Part shown: positions 1 to 10,477 of the stretch, piece by piece | How positions within the stretch are numbered: the stretch's first letter is position 1 | Layout of the letters: each line of letters begins with the position of its first letter | From: Heterohyrax brucei | Taxonomy: Eukaryota; Chordata; Mammalia; Hyracoidea; Procaviidae | Length of the DNA stretch: 64,000 nucleotides | Reading direction: 5' to 3' | NCBI GenBank assembly: GCA_028571685.1 | Contig: CM053140.1 | Span: forward strand, 63,060,201 to 63,124,200 | Made by a program: the position numbers and the translations under genes | The notes under the pieces: model-generated | Told to the model about the DNA's origin: nothing | Seen by the model: the letters and a program-made list of their open reading frames with translations, nothing else | Database searches by the model: none

Positions 1-350
1 TAGAAGGCAACCCTGTTGCAACATGCTCGTAATTGTAGGTGTTATAGGTAGTTGAACCAATGAATGATAAATGATTTTTTGTTAAAGTCGTACTTCTCTA
101 ACTATATTTGTTTCTTAAAACGTAATTCGTAAAATTTTCACTCAAGAAGAGTGTTTTTATACAGAAAAGTTAAATTGAGCAACCATGCATATTTGCAAAG
201 ATTCACACACCCAGGGTCTATTTTAGAAAAGTTTAGAAAAATATATAAAAGTAAAGGGAATAATGTAAACGCCTATGAACCTGTTATCCAGCGCCAACTT
301 TCCATGCACAGCCAATCTTATTTTACCTATCATTTTTCGTGGTATCCCCT

Positions 351-512
351 GGGAAACCTTGCTTGTGTAGTGGCTAACTGCCATGGCTTCTAACCAAAAA
401 TGTCAGCAGTTTGAATTTACCAGGTGCTTCTTGGAAACTCTGGGACAGTTCATCTCTGTTCTGTAGGGTTACTGTGAGTTGGAAATTTACGTAATGGGTT
501 TGGTTTTGGTTT
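351..512 (+). mobile_element. AfroSINE copy
   Basis: Degraded copy: GGGAAACCTTG head, CTTGGAAACTCTGGGACAGTT middle and an AATGGGTTTGGTTTTGG tail. Confidence 0.8.
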
Positions 513-604
513 ATCTCCTGCCTGTATTATTTTTAAGCAGATCTCAGACATCGTGTCTGTTCATCTGTAAAAACTTCAGAATGTATTTCTAAAATATGTT
601 GTTG

Positions 605-775
605 TTGTTCTTAGATAATTCTGAGTCAGTTCCAACTCCCAGTGACGTGGTCAGACAGAGTAAAACTATCCCGCAGGGTTTCCTAGGATGTGATCTCTAC
701 AGGAGCAGATCGCCAGTCTTTTCTTCTTCAGAGCCATTGGTGGGTCTGAACCACCAGCCCTTTGCTTAGCTGTCG
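605..775 (-). mobile_element. AfroSINE copy (longer subtype)
   Basis: Minus orientation: GAGTCAGTTCCAACTCCCAG at the 3' end, then GGAGCAGATCGCCAGTCTTT and the GGGTCTGAACCACCAGCC B-box region. Confidence 0.75.
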
Positions 776-1440
776 AAATACTATGACACTATTACTGTAC
801 TTGAATAAAATTAGCAATAGCTCCTGAGTAGCACTAAATAGACACTCAGCTTTCACATTTCCCTCACTGTTGTATAAATTTTTAGACATCATTGGGTTGT
901 TTATAGATAATACAAATTGTAAAACATATAGGTAACCTGATTGATTTTTACTAATCATATTTCCTGTAGGATATTATTAAGAAAATATATGAAATTATGT
1001 CATACTTATAATGTACAGGAAGTCCTATCAGGCCAGGATATATAGAAACAACAGAGCAAAAATATAAAATCTTTGTTGTATTTTATTTTATTTTCTCTTT
1101 ATTAGTGTCTTTGTTGAATTTTAAAACACCAAAAAAAGTTATCTTTCTTCTTTTGAGCTCTACACTTTTCGTAAACCAAAAACCAAACTTGTTGTCATCA
1201 AGTCCACCTCCTGGTGACCATATTCTAAGTGATTTAAATCTAACCTTCATAATGAAGATGCTGTTTTACAACTATGAAGTTAACATTTTATGTAGAAATT
1301 GTTGAGATGACATCTGTTTGGTTATATAGATTTTAATCACAGTAATTTATTTTTTTAATTATAAGGTTTAAAGTGAAAATATTAAAGAGCCCTGGAATTT
1401 CTTTTTCACCTTAGAAAAAGAAAAAAAAAAAGATATTGGG

Positions 1441-2165
1441 TAAGAGAACTCAAATTCTTAAAAAAGTTCAGACTTACTGAACTGGTTGAGATTGGAGGAC
1501 TCCCTGAGATGTATCATCCTGCGATGCTCTTTACACCGTGAACCGAAACTATTCCATGAGGTTACCTCTTAGCTAAATAACAGACTGGTTCCTAAAATAA
1601 ACAATATCATCTGTGAGTACTGTACACCTTTAAAAAATCATCTGTATGAGACCAAACAGTCAACATTTACTCTAAAGCGAAGATAAGAAGGCCAGAGGGC
1701 AGGGAAACAGGGGTACTAGAAACAGAACAGCTAGAAAGGAAATCAAGACAAGGCTGATGCACTGTGAAAAATGTAACCAATGTCACTGAACCAACTGTGT
1801 AGAAATTCAATAATGATACTGTAATTTGCTGGGAAAGTTTCACTAAAAACTATATTTTCATTAAAAAACTGATAAAAGAATAGGAAAAGTTATAAGTATA
1901 TCTAAAGTAAAGGCAAGGGGGTAAAAACATGTAAATAAATCAAATTACTTAAAAGCTTTGGGTTGGAGTACCTCCTGTCCTGAGAAGGTGAGAAAAGGCA
2001 GAAAGGGACAGTTGCTGAGTGAGAGGACACAGGAAATCTGGGATGGAGAGGAAGGGTGTGCAGTCACATTACAGGAATAGCAACTGGGGTCGCGTAACAG
2101 TGTGTACAAGTTTTGTATGAGAAACCAACTTGAGCTGTAAACTTTCACCTAAAACAAAAGTAAAA
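1441..2165 (+). mobile_element. L1 3'-UTR-type repeat fragments
   Basis: The segment with ACCTCTTAGCTAAATAACAG is also present near 37760-37790, with the same flanking order. The end GAGCTGTAAACTTTCACCTA resembles 38020-38040. I assign both to the lineage's L1 3' end. Confidence 0.5.
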
Positions 2166-2506
2166 AAAAAAAGTCTCTGGTGAAGCTTAAATGCTTAAAT
2201 GAATCACTTCTTTAAATCAGGTACCACCTTTTTAAATTTAAAAGCTAGTGGATCTACAACATTAAATAAAATCATAAGTGTGACAATCTGTTAATTTTAC
2301 CCAGACTTTGTAAGTCTGTAAAATACTAAAATTACAACAGTCATATTTAGGATAAATTGGCCATCTAGTCTTAATAAAATTTCTTTCGTCTTCTTTTCTC
2401 CCATCCTTTCTGAGATTGTATTAACCAATAGTTCTTGAAATTCTTTGTTTTATTGGAATTGTTACTGTGAGCTTTCCAGTGATCTAATGAAACTGTCTTG
2501 TGACAG

Positions 2507-2676
2507 ATGACCTGCCCAGGATGCGATTCAAGTGCCCATACTGTACCCACGTGGTGAAGCGGAAGGCTGACCTAAAACGCCACCTTCGTTGTCACACAGG
2601 AGAAAGGCCCTATCCCTGTCAGGCTTGTGGAAAAAGATTCAGCAGGCTGGACCACCTAAGCAGCCACTTTCGAACG
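2507..2676 (+). CDS. ZBTB8A: ZBTB8A penultimate coding exon (C2H2 zinc fingers)
   Basis: This internal exon starts after a CAG acceptor at 2504-2506 and ends before a GTATAC donor at 2677. The first two bases complete a split Asp codon; the frame then reads [13 protein letters not shown] and on to SHFRT. It encodes one complete C2H2 finger (CPYC...HLRCH), the HTGERPY linker and most of a second finger (CQACGKRF...H), whose last His lies in the next exon. This matches the zinc-finger region of ZBTB8A as I remember it. The protein is a nuclear BTB/POZ zinc-finger factor, presumed to regulate transcription. The BTB domain and earlier exons must lie before position 1. A reading frame continuing to 2688 past the donor is intron. 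Confidence 0.95.
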
Positions 2677-2850
2677 GTATACATATGATTCTGCACCATT
2701 TTACTTCTTAAGAAAAGTGTACATTTATCTGCTTTAGGATAATCCAACTTCATGAGGAGAAGTTTTTCATATAACTACCTCAACTGTATTAAAAAATTTT
2801 CCAACTTAATGTTTTCACTTTATACATGATGTATAATATAGGTTACAATA

Positions 2851-2870
2851 CATACATACATACATACATA
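2851..2870 (+). repeat. (CATA)5 microsatellite in ZBTB8A intron
   Basis: Five perfect tetranucleotides, flanked by further AT-rich alternating sequence to about 2898. Confidence 0.9.
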
Positions 2871-3194
2871 TAATATACAATACATTATATATAAATTATT
2901 CTCCCTTGAGATCTTTAAGTAGGAAATTTTCATGCTAAATATTTTTTTATTCCATTTTACTTAAAATCTAACATGGTTTTACATGCTGGTCTTTGCAAAG
3001 CCAAAGACAGTATAAGTTATGTAAGTGTTTTAATGTCTGTCAGAATCACCACCTCAGATAGTCAGCATCTCCTAGTGGTTCGTGAGTCTCTGTCTGGTAG
3101 GAGCTGAGCGTGGTTGTTGCTGTCTGGTCTCTCTCCATGGCCCCCGCTCCAGTCTTTCTCTGGTTTCATTGAGAAAAGGGAACAAGGCTGTTTT

Positions 3195-3790
3195 GGTAAA
3201 TAGTGTCTGGGGTCTTAAAAGCCTGTCAGCAGCCATCTAAAGTACTCTCGCCCCATTGGGAGCAAAGGAGAACAACGAAATCTAAAGATCCAGAGGAAAA
3301 ATCAGCCCAAGTGACTACTCCCCACATCTCCTGTGGCCTCCACCAGACTGAGTCCGGTACAACTAGATGATACCAACTACTACCACTGACTGCTGTGACA
3401 GGGATCACAACAGAGGGTGCCAGACAGAGCTGGAAAAAAATGTATAGCAAAATTCTAACTCACAAAAGACCAGACTTACTGATCAAGTCTGGAGAAACCC
3501 TGAGGGTATGACCCCTGGACACCCTTTGAGCTCAGTAATGCACTCACTCCATACAGTTCATCCTTCAGCCAAAGATTAGACAGGCCCAGAAAACAAAATG
3601 AGACTAAAGGGGCACACTAGCAGAGGCAGGGATGAGAAGGCAGGAGGGGACAGGAAGGTTGGTAATAGGGAACCCAAGGTGGTAAAGGCAATGGTGACAT
3701 ATTATGGGGTTGTTAACTAATGTTATTAAACAATATGTATACTAATTATTTAAGGAGAAGCTAGCTTGTTCTGTAAACAAAGAAGCAAAC
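3195..3790 (+). mobile_element. L1 3'-UTR-type repeat fragment
   Basis: Begins GTGTCTGGGGTCTTAAAAGC, the same phrase that follows the L1 coding remnant at 63860-63890. The middle (GAGCAAAGGAGAA) recurs on the minus strand near 20010. Confidence 0.55.
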
Positions 3791-4104
3791 AAGAAAGTAA
3801 AAATAATTTTAAAAAGACAGAACAAGTAGGTAGTAGAGTCTTAGTCATGGACTTGAATGTCAGCAGTCAGAAAATTTTCAGGGAAAATTTTAGGGAATGG
3901 TTTAATGAGGCAGTGACTTTGGAATTCTGCTGTTCATCTTCAGCAAGAATTTTTTTTTAAAGAAAAGATTTTTTTTTGTAAAATCTACATCCTATACCTG
4001 GTGCTTCTATTCCATTTATAAGAGCTTCTTTTTAATTTTAAAGGGCAATGGAAAAACCTAAAGGGTCACTTAAAAGTGATTTCGTTATGCATTGCTTTAT
4101 AGTT

Positions 4105-4195
4105 ACTTATTCAACAAACATATATTAAACACCTACTGTGTGCAAGAACCTTTTCTAAGTGCTAGGTGTACAGTAGTAAGCAAAACAGAATCTTA
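4105..4195 (+). mobile_element. L2/MIR-like ancient repeat
   Basis: TCAACAAACATATATTAAAC followed by ACCTACTGTGTGCAAGAACC is the familiar old mammalian LINE2-type 3' sequence. Confidence 0.6.
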
Positions 4196-4591
4196 GCCTT
4201 CATGAAGCTAGATTTTTTTTCAGTTAAAAACAACTTTGTATTATTAATAAGCAACAGCTATACATTCCAAAAAGAAAACAAAGTAAAAGCAAGAAAATAA
4301 AGACAATACATTTTTATCAACCAGATATTACTGTTCGTAACACTTAAGATATATTCTTCTAGAACTTTTTCTGTGCATATACAAAAGTCAGTGTTGAATG
4401 TTTTTGTGATGTCAACTCATTGCTAAAACCTCAGATCTTTTCTAACAACTAGATGCTCATTTAAGTTTCATACCTAGCCTTGAACACTTTAATACTGAAA
4501 CATTTTAAGTTTGTGAACCAGTACCTAAAATACCCAACTGTCTTGCTTTTGAAAAATCTTTTTTTTTAATCTTACTTAAATCTCTACACAG

Positions 4592-4918
4592 ATTCACCAG
4601 GCGTGCAAACTAATCTGCAGAAAGTGCAAACGCCATGTGACTGATGTGACAGGGCAAGTGGTACAGGAAGGAACCAGGCGCTATAGACTCTGTAATGAGT
4701 GCCTTGCGGAAGTTGGCATAGACAGCCTGCCCATGGATTTGGAAGAGCAGCATCTCATGTCCCCCTCAGAAGGAGATAAGGATTCCAGATGGCACTTGAA
4801 TGAAGATGAGAACAGATCCTATGTGGAGATTGTAGAGGATGGGTCTGCTGATCTGGTCATACAACAGGTTGATGACAGTGACGAAGAAGAAAAAGAGATA
4901 AAGCCCAACATTAGGTAG
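4592..4918 (+). CDS. ZBTB8A: ZBTB8A last coding exon, with stop codon
   Basis: The exon follows an ACAG acceptor at 4588-4591 and reads IHQACKLICRKCKRH through to the acidic C terminus ending KPNIR, with TAG at 4916-4918. Its first residues supply the closing His of finger 2. It then holds CRKC (4616-4627) and CNEC (4691-4702), 21 residues apart, a CX2C-X21-CX2C spacing that could form an extra zinc site. The tail is Asp/Glu rich (VDDSDEEEKE). The intron before it (2677-4591) contains an L1-tail-like stretch and an L2-like remnant. A Met-initiated frame starting at 4637 is only the downstream part of this exon. The next gene, ZBTB8OS, converges from the other strand. Confidence 0.95.
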   Translation: MHQACKLICRKCKRHVTDVTGQVVQEGTRRYRLCNECLAEVGIDSLPMDLEEQHLMSPSEGDKDSRWHLNEDENRSYVEIVEDGSADLVIQQVDDSDEEEKEIKPNIR

Positions 4919-5743
4919 CTGTGACATGAACCAACAGTGCTGGCAATTTACTTTGGCTTCCTGCGTCTCTCTTGCCATGATCGAAGTCTGTTGAACCCGT
5001 TTGTTATACTGACTTAAGAGAAGTTACCTGACATAACTTGCATGCTTTTCTGAACAGGCCATTGTGTCTATTCGGAACTTCATTGCGCTGAAGTATGTTG
5101 CTGCACTGGAAAGAAAGACGTAGCTTGAGTTGGCATGATGGATGAACAATTAATCCTTTTACTTTCATTAGAGAGATACTTTTCTCTCCTCCTAATAGTG
5201 AAAGATCTACTTACCAATTTTTTTTCAAAGAAAATATTTTAAATAAATTTACCACAACCAAACTTTACGTAAGACAAGTTCACGGTGCTTCAAAAATACA
5301 TTAACTACCATTATCAAATTTTTATAGGGAACCAGGTAAGAGTACATTTAAGGGTCTGGCATCCCACCTGACTGAACTAATAAATCTTGATGTTAATTTC
5401 AGATCTGAAACAACCAATTCTAGTATCCCAAATGTTTTAGAAGTGTGGCTGGAAACTAATAGAAAATATCTCAAATCATTCCTATTTGAAATTTTTTTCA
5501 TTAATTTAAAAATTACTCTTATGCAGTGAATATTGTTAAAACAAAACAAAAAACCTAAAGTGGAACTGACTCAAGATAGTATACAGAAGTTTCTTGTCCT
5601 AAAGGAGAAAGCTAATACTGCCTAGAAGTCAAGGTAATATGGGAAGACCTGTCAATATAGTTCTGTTCTTCTCCTAAAGAAAGGAGGAAAGACAAATAAA
5701 ATGAGAGGTTCTTAAGAATAATTTCCCAACATTAATATTAATA

Positions 5744-5909
5744 TGGAAACACTGGTGGTGTAGTGCTTAAGTGCTTCAGCTGCTAAAAAAAAAAAAGGTC
5801 AGCAGTTCAAATCCACCAGACGCTCCTTGCAAACTCTGTGGAGCAGTTCTACTCTGTCCTGTAGGATTGCTATGAGTCGGAATCGACTCAATGGCAATGG
5901 ACTTTTATT
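5744..5909 (+). mobile_element. AfroSINE copy inside the ZBTB8A 3' region
   Basis: Head GGAAACACTGGTGGTGTAGT, B box AGTTCAAATCCACC, tail ATGAGTCGGAATCGACTCAA. A run of 12 A replaces the usual CCAAAA. Confidence 0.9.
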
Positions 5910-6572
5910 ATTGTTATTATATATAAAATACTCTCACATATTCTCAGTCAACAAGGTAGATATGATTATCTCTGATTTGCAAATGGAAAAATTAAGGCCA
6001 GAAAGTTTAAGTGGTGGGATGGTGATTGCCAAGCCAAGTGTCACCGAGTCAGATCCAGCTCATGGATGGTGATTAGACAGGCTGCACAGTTTTGAGCGCA
6101 GGCCTCTTTCAGCTCTCCTTGTATGTCTCCTGAAGTGGCTAAGAATAAAAGTCAAATCTCACCAGTCCACACTCGTTATAAAAGTATGCCAATCAGCATT
6201 AGAAAGTTTGAAAGAAGAGGAATTGAGTCATCTAAAAAAATAGATGTATCTTAAACTAGAGTTACTGAAATAGTGCTAAGTAATGTCCCTACATCACCTA
6301 TTGACATGTTATATTATTATTTGGATGGAACTTTAAAATACTACAAAACTGCTTAAACCAGTTACTCTCCTACATAGTTTAAGCATTTTTATCTTGGTTT
6401 ATGTAATATTTCAAAACAAATTTTCTCCAAGGATGCAAAGTGTAAACCCCTCCCCTGTATGAATTACCAAGCATTCCAGTGTTACCACTAAATTACAAAA
6501 ACATTATTGTCACTCTAACAATAGGCCTTAGTACCAAAACTAAAGAACTGAACTTCATAAAGGTCACTGCAG

Positions 6573-6612
6573 GCTATCACAATGAAGCTTTACATAGTTT
6601 CATTGTGATAGC
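6573..6612 (+). repeat. Hairpin with 14-bp perfect arms
   Basis: GCTATCACAATGAA (6573-6586) and TTCATTGTGATAGC (6599-6612) are exact reverse complements around a 12-nt loop, within the probable ZBTB8A 3' UTR. Confidence 0.8.
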
Positions 6613-9600
6613 GGCTCCACCTGTTATACTGTGTTTTTAAATGCTATGATATACCTCAAGATGGTATTTTTTAATATTATTTTCTCATTCTTTAACTAAT
6701 GATTGCCCTTGCCACCAACTTGTGGGTTAAAATGGTTAGTTTCAAAATGGTTTATAAATGCATGAATAACCTATTTGTTTTTATGGTACTTAATATTGAG
6801 ACTGTCTCAAGATTCCCCTGAAGGCAGATTTTCCATTGCTTCTAGACCTGATGGTGTCGGTGGAGTTCCTTGTTCTCCTAACATAACCGCTCCCAAATTA
6901 AGATTCTTAACATTTAAGTTGTATCCAAGTGAGAGAAGGAACCAGAGTGATGCCACACCTTTCAAAATTTTCACTTGATGTTTAGTGATGGGGCCAGTAG
7001 GAAAAATGGCTGATTTGAGCTTTATTCATAGAAATAAAGTAGTGCTTGCATGTGTATACTCTAACACACTTTAGTCTACAATCTAAATGTTCTTTTTTGC
7101 TATTCTGCATGCAAACTTGACATACATGAGCATGAATGTCAGCAAAGCCCATTGGACACAGCACTTGTAGAATAATTGCCTTTTCAGGAATAAAAGTTTC
7201 CCATAATTGCTTATAACAAGCACCAGGCAATCATTACAAAGCAACCATCCAGTTCGCCAGACTAGTCAGCACATCTCTGTCATTTTAACGTCATGAAGGG
7301 GAACCGTTTATGACATGTTCGTAAGTTGTATATAGTAACGCCAGTCATCATATCACATATATGTAAGACTTTAAGAGGCCAATTCTTTTCTACAGTGAAA
7401 CTGTCAATGGTTTCTGAGAAAATGGAATTGTTTGGCTTTTAAATGTATGAGAATGTTATGTGGGCTATAATCTGTTTAAATAAGCTTTATTTATGCCAGG
7501 GATTTTTTTTTTAAATCAGAAAACTAATGCGAGTTGCTTAGACCAAAGTTTGCTCTGAAAGGAATGCCTGTCCAGCTCTGTGGTCCTCAAGTGTGCCTAG
7601 CTGATGAGCTGGTAGTTTTGCAAAAGATAAAATATCACTGCAGCCGTGTTTGGTATCTGGAGAAAGCAAAATCAGTGGTTAAAAATAATTTTTTTTGCTA
7701 TCCCTTCAATTGAATTCCAGGTTCACAGAGATGCTCAGCATTTAAGGGATAAACTTTTAATATCAGAGCTGCTTTGGTTAAAACCTCGTCATTCCCCACC
7801 GCATGACCCTTTCCCCCAGACACCTCTACAGAGCTCAGGAGCACAACATTCAAAACCACTCAGCTAGAAATTGCTTGATTTCCCTTTGAACATTACTATT
7901 TCATGTAATCCTTTCTACCCACTGTTCTTGTAAGCAGATGATCTTGGGATCTTTTTTAAACTAGTAAATTGTATTCCTGTCATATAATGTTTCTTCTAAA
8001 TATACTTATCAGATCTTAAGACTTTTCAAGAACAAAATTTTCAATATTATATTTTTCAGCAATGGAATCAAAACAACTGTGCTTACCACCTTTGTGTGAC
8101 TAAGTTACTGTTTAATGGCTGAAGAAACTTTGATGTTGCAGTTATTTATGAGCTCAGAACTCAGTTCATTAAAATTGTTTTGCCACGTCATGGTAAAATA
8201 TATGGAAATTTCCACTCTTACTGTTTTTTTGAAGTTCTTTTTTAGCCTTAAATTAATAGTACGGAAAATCAGTAAAGAGAGTGTACCATAAGATGCTGTT
8301 AAGTTTAACTAGGGAGGGTAGTAGGTACAGGAGAACTTTCTGTTTAAAAAGTTCTATGTTATTTTATATTGCAGTGGATCAGTGTTACTACTTGCCACTC
8401 ATGCTGACACCTGGGAGAGCTGGAACCCAACAGGGCTACCTTGGTTTTTCAGGTCTTGCACATATTCTACCTTTGCAGGTTGCAGTCTTTTAGTAGAAAA
8501 AAGACTTTTCCTTCTCTGACAGGTTTCTGCCTTAACACAAGTTCCTGCGGTCACAGGCTTTACTGTATGTAGCCTTTTATATTTCCGAAGTGCATAATTT
8601 TTGTCAGTTATTCTTTGCATATCTATGAAATAGGGCAGTTCCCACATGAAAGATTAAAAAGTTGAGACACCTCACAGTAAAGCAACCTACCTAAGATAAC
8701 CCATTGAAACAACGGCAGAAATAGGAATTAGATGATCAGATTTTTTAAATCCCGGAATACTTGCTTAGTTCACTGAGGTATATTGTGTATCACTCTATTT
8801 TATGAGATGACTTTATACAAATAACAGTAAATTGTTTTAAAGCTGACAGCATCATGTGTGAATAAACCCTATACAAAATAAAAACTATGTAAGGAATATG
8901 ACTAATTATAAAAGTGTTAATCATAAAATTTGAGTTGTCACAGAAATGGCACTATTTTTCCAACTGTTTTGTGTGTTGTGAAGTGTAATTAATGTTTTGA
9001 TACAGGCATTTCTCAACTGTTCATGCTAATAGATCCACAAATAGACCAGGAAAATGAAACTCCTCCCTACAGATCTTTCATTAATGCCAACCAAAGTAAA
9101 ACATTGAAGTATGATATTAATAAGCAATAAACCACACATAGCAAGAGAAGCCAAGGAATTCAGTTTTTAAAGGCAAATATTTTGAAATGTATTTTCTTAA
9201 ATCATCTTGACTGCAGCTGGTTTGGTTTTTGTGGTACTTAGTTAAATCGCATGATAAACACTTCTCCCCATCTGCTCTCTGATTTTTCCACACCAACAAA
9301 AGCTATGAGCCAGTGGTTACTTTATCACCTTTAGGTGATAGGAAATCAGTGACCATGGTAATGTCAGTCTCCTTTTCATCTTTTGGCTTGATTTGAAAAC
9401 ATTATTATACTGACAACAGCTTGGAAAGAAATCTAAGAGTAGATTATTTTATGTGCTTAATTTTTTTTCATTGTTATGTTTTCATTGTTTTAAATGAAAG
9501 TTTACAATTCCAGTCAGTTGCTCTCCCCACACTGGGACAGCACACTGTTTTCTGCTTTATTCTTCCAGATTCTTTTATGTTCTGTACGATCTCATATGGT

Positions 9601-9660
9601 TTCTTGATTTTTCCCACTGACAAATCTTCTAAGTCCTTGTTACTGTCTAATTTTAGAAAA

Positions 9661-9920
9661 GTTGCCATTGAATCGATTCCAGCTCCAGGTGACTTCTTGT
9701 GTTTCCGAGTAGGTTTTCAATGTCTGTCATCCTTTGGAAGGAGCTCTGGTGGCACAGCGATTAAGTGCTTGCCTGCTAACAGAAAAGTCAGTGGTTCAAA
9801 TCCACCACCCTCCCTGTGGGAGGAAGATGTGGCCGTCAGCTTCTGTCAAGATTTGCAGCCTTGGAAACCCTATCAGGTTGCCATGAGTCAGAATCCACTG
9901 ACAGTAGTAGGCTTGGATTT
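9661..9920. mobile_element. Two AfroSINE pieces in opposite orientation
   Basis: A minus 3' piece (about 9661-9735) abuts a complete plus copy (about 9739-9920) with GAGCTCTGGTGGCACAGCGA head and CATGAGTCAGAATCCACTGA tail. The open frame 9421-10029 runs across both and is not a gene. Confidence 0.75.
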
Positions 9921-10029
9921 TTTTTTTCTTTTTTACTGCATTCTGGAATTCACACAGTACTTCAAACTAGTAACAGAATTCTATTATGAATTATTGTTGT
10001 TAGATGCTGTTTTAACCACAAATGGGTAG

Positions 10030-10477
10030 TTTCAAAAGAGAAATTTTATTTTGTCACAGTCCAGTGGACTAAAAGTCCAAATTCTCAGGGCATCAGCTCC
10101 AGGGGAAGGCCTTCTCTGCTGCGTCTGGAGAAAGATCCCTGTCATCAGTCTTCTAGGCCGGGAGCCTCTGAGGCACAGGAACCCCAAGTCCTTCCTAAAG
10201 GACTCAGTCTGGTCCCAGCACTGCTTCTTGATGGTTGAGGCCCCCTGCTCTCCACTAACTTCCTTTCCTTTACATCCCAAGAGATTGCCTCAAGGCACAA
10301 TACAATCTTACATATCGAGCCCTGCCCCACAAACCCAACTGCCAGCCATTCTCCCTCATTAATGTCATAGAGGCAGGATTCACAATATGGAGGAGCATCA
10401 CACAATACCAGGAATCATGGCCCAGCCAAATATTGCTACACACATTTGGGGGGGTGGACAAAATTCAATGCATGACA
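10030..10477 (-). mobile_element. LTR-like repeat, minus orientation
   Basis: On the minus strand it starts TGTCATGCATTGAATT, as in the solo LTRs at 20300, 28956 and 35345. Its inner part (CAGCTCCAGGGGAAGG) fits the same family. I could not fix the inner end or a target-site duplication. Confidence 0.6.

Larger units (their letters stand above)
1..2506 (+). other. ZBTB8A intron with SINE and L1-tail remnants
   Basis: No coding exon seen. It contains a plus AfroSINE (351-512), a minus AfroSINE (605-775) and L1 3'-UTR-type sequence (1441-2165). Short frames at 151-393 and 1105-1305 lack any recognisable protein. Confidence 0.6.
4919..8900 (+). other. ZBTB8A: Probable ZBTB8A 3' UTR and flank, end not fixed
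   Basis: AT-rich sequence after the ZBTB8A stop, without coding exons that I can support. One AfroSINE interrupts it at 5744-5909. AATAAA hexamers lie at 8861-8866 and 8877-8882, in a stretch with no recognised repeat, and could be the distal poly(A) signal; nearer hexamers also exist. A 14-bp hairpin sits at 6573-6612. The limit of the transcript is inference. Confidence 0.4.

Noticed and set aside
9421-10029. 202-codon plus-strand open frame
   Set aside because: It crosses two AfroSINE pieces and ends in unique AT-rich sequence; part of the translation is plainly SINE sequence.
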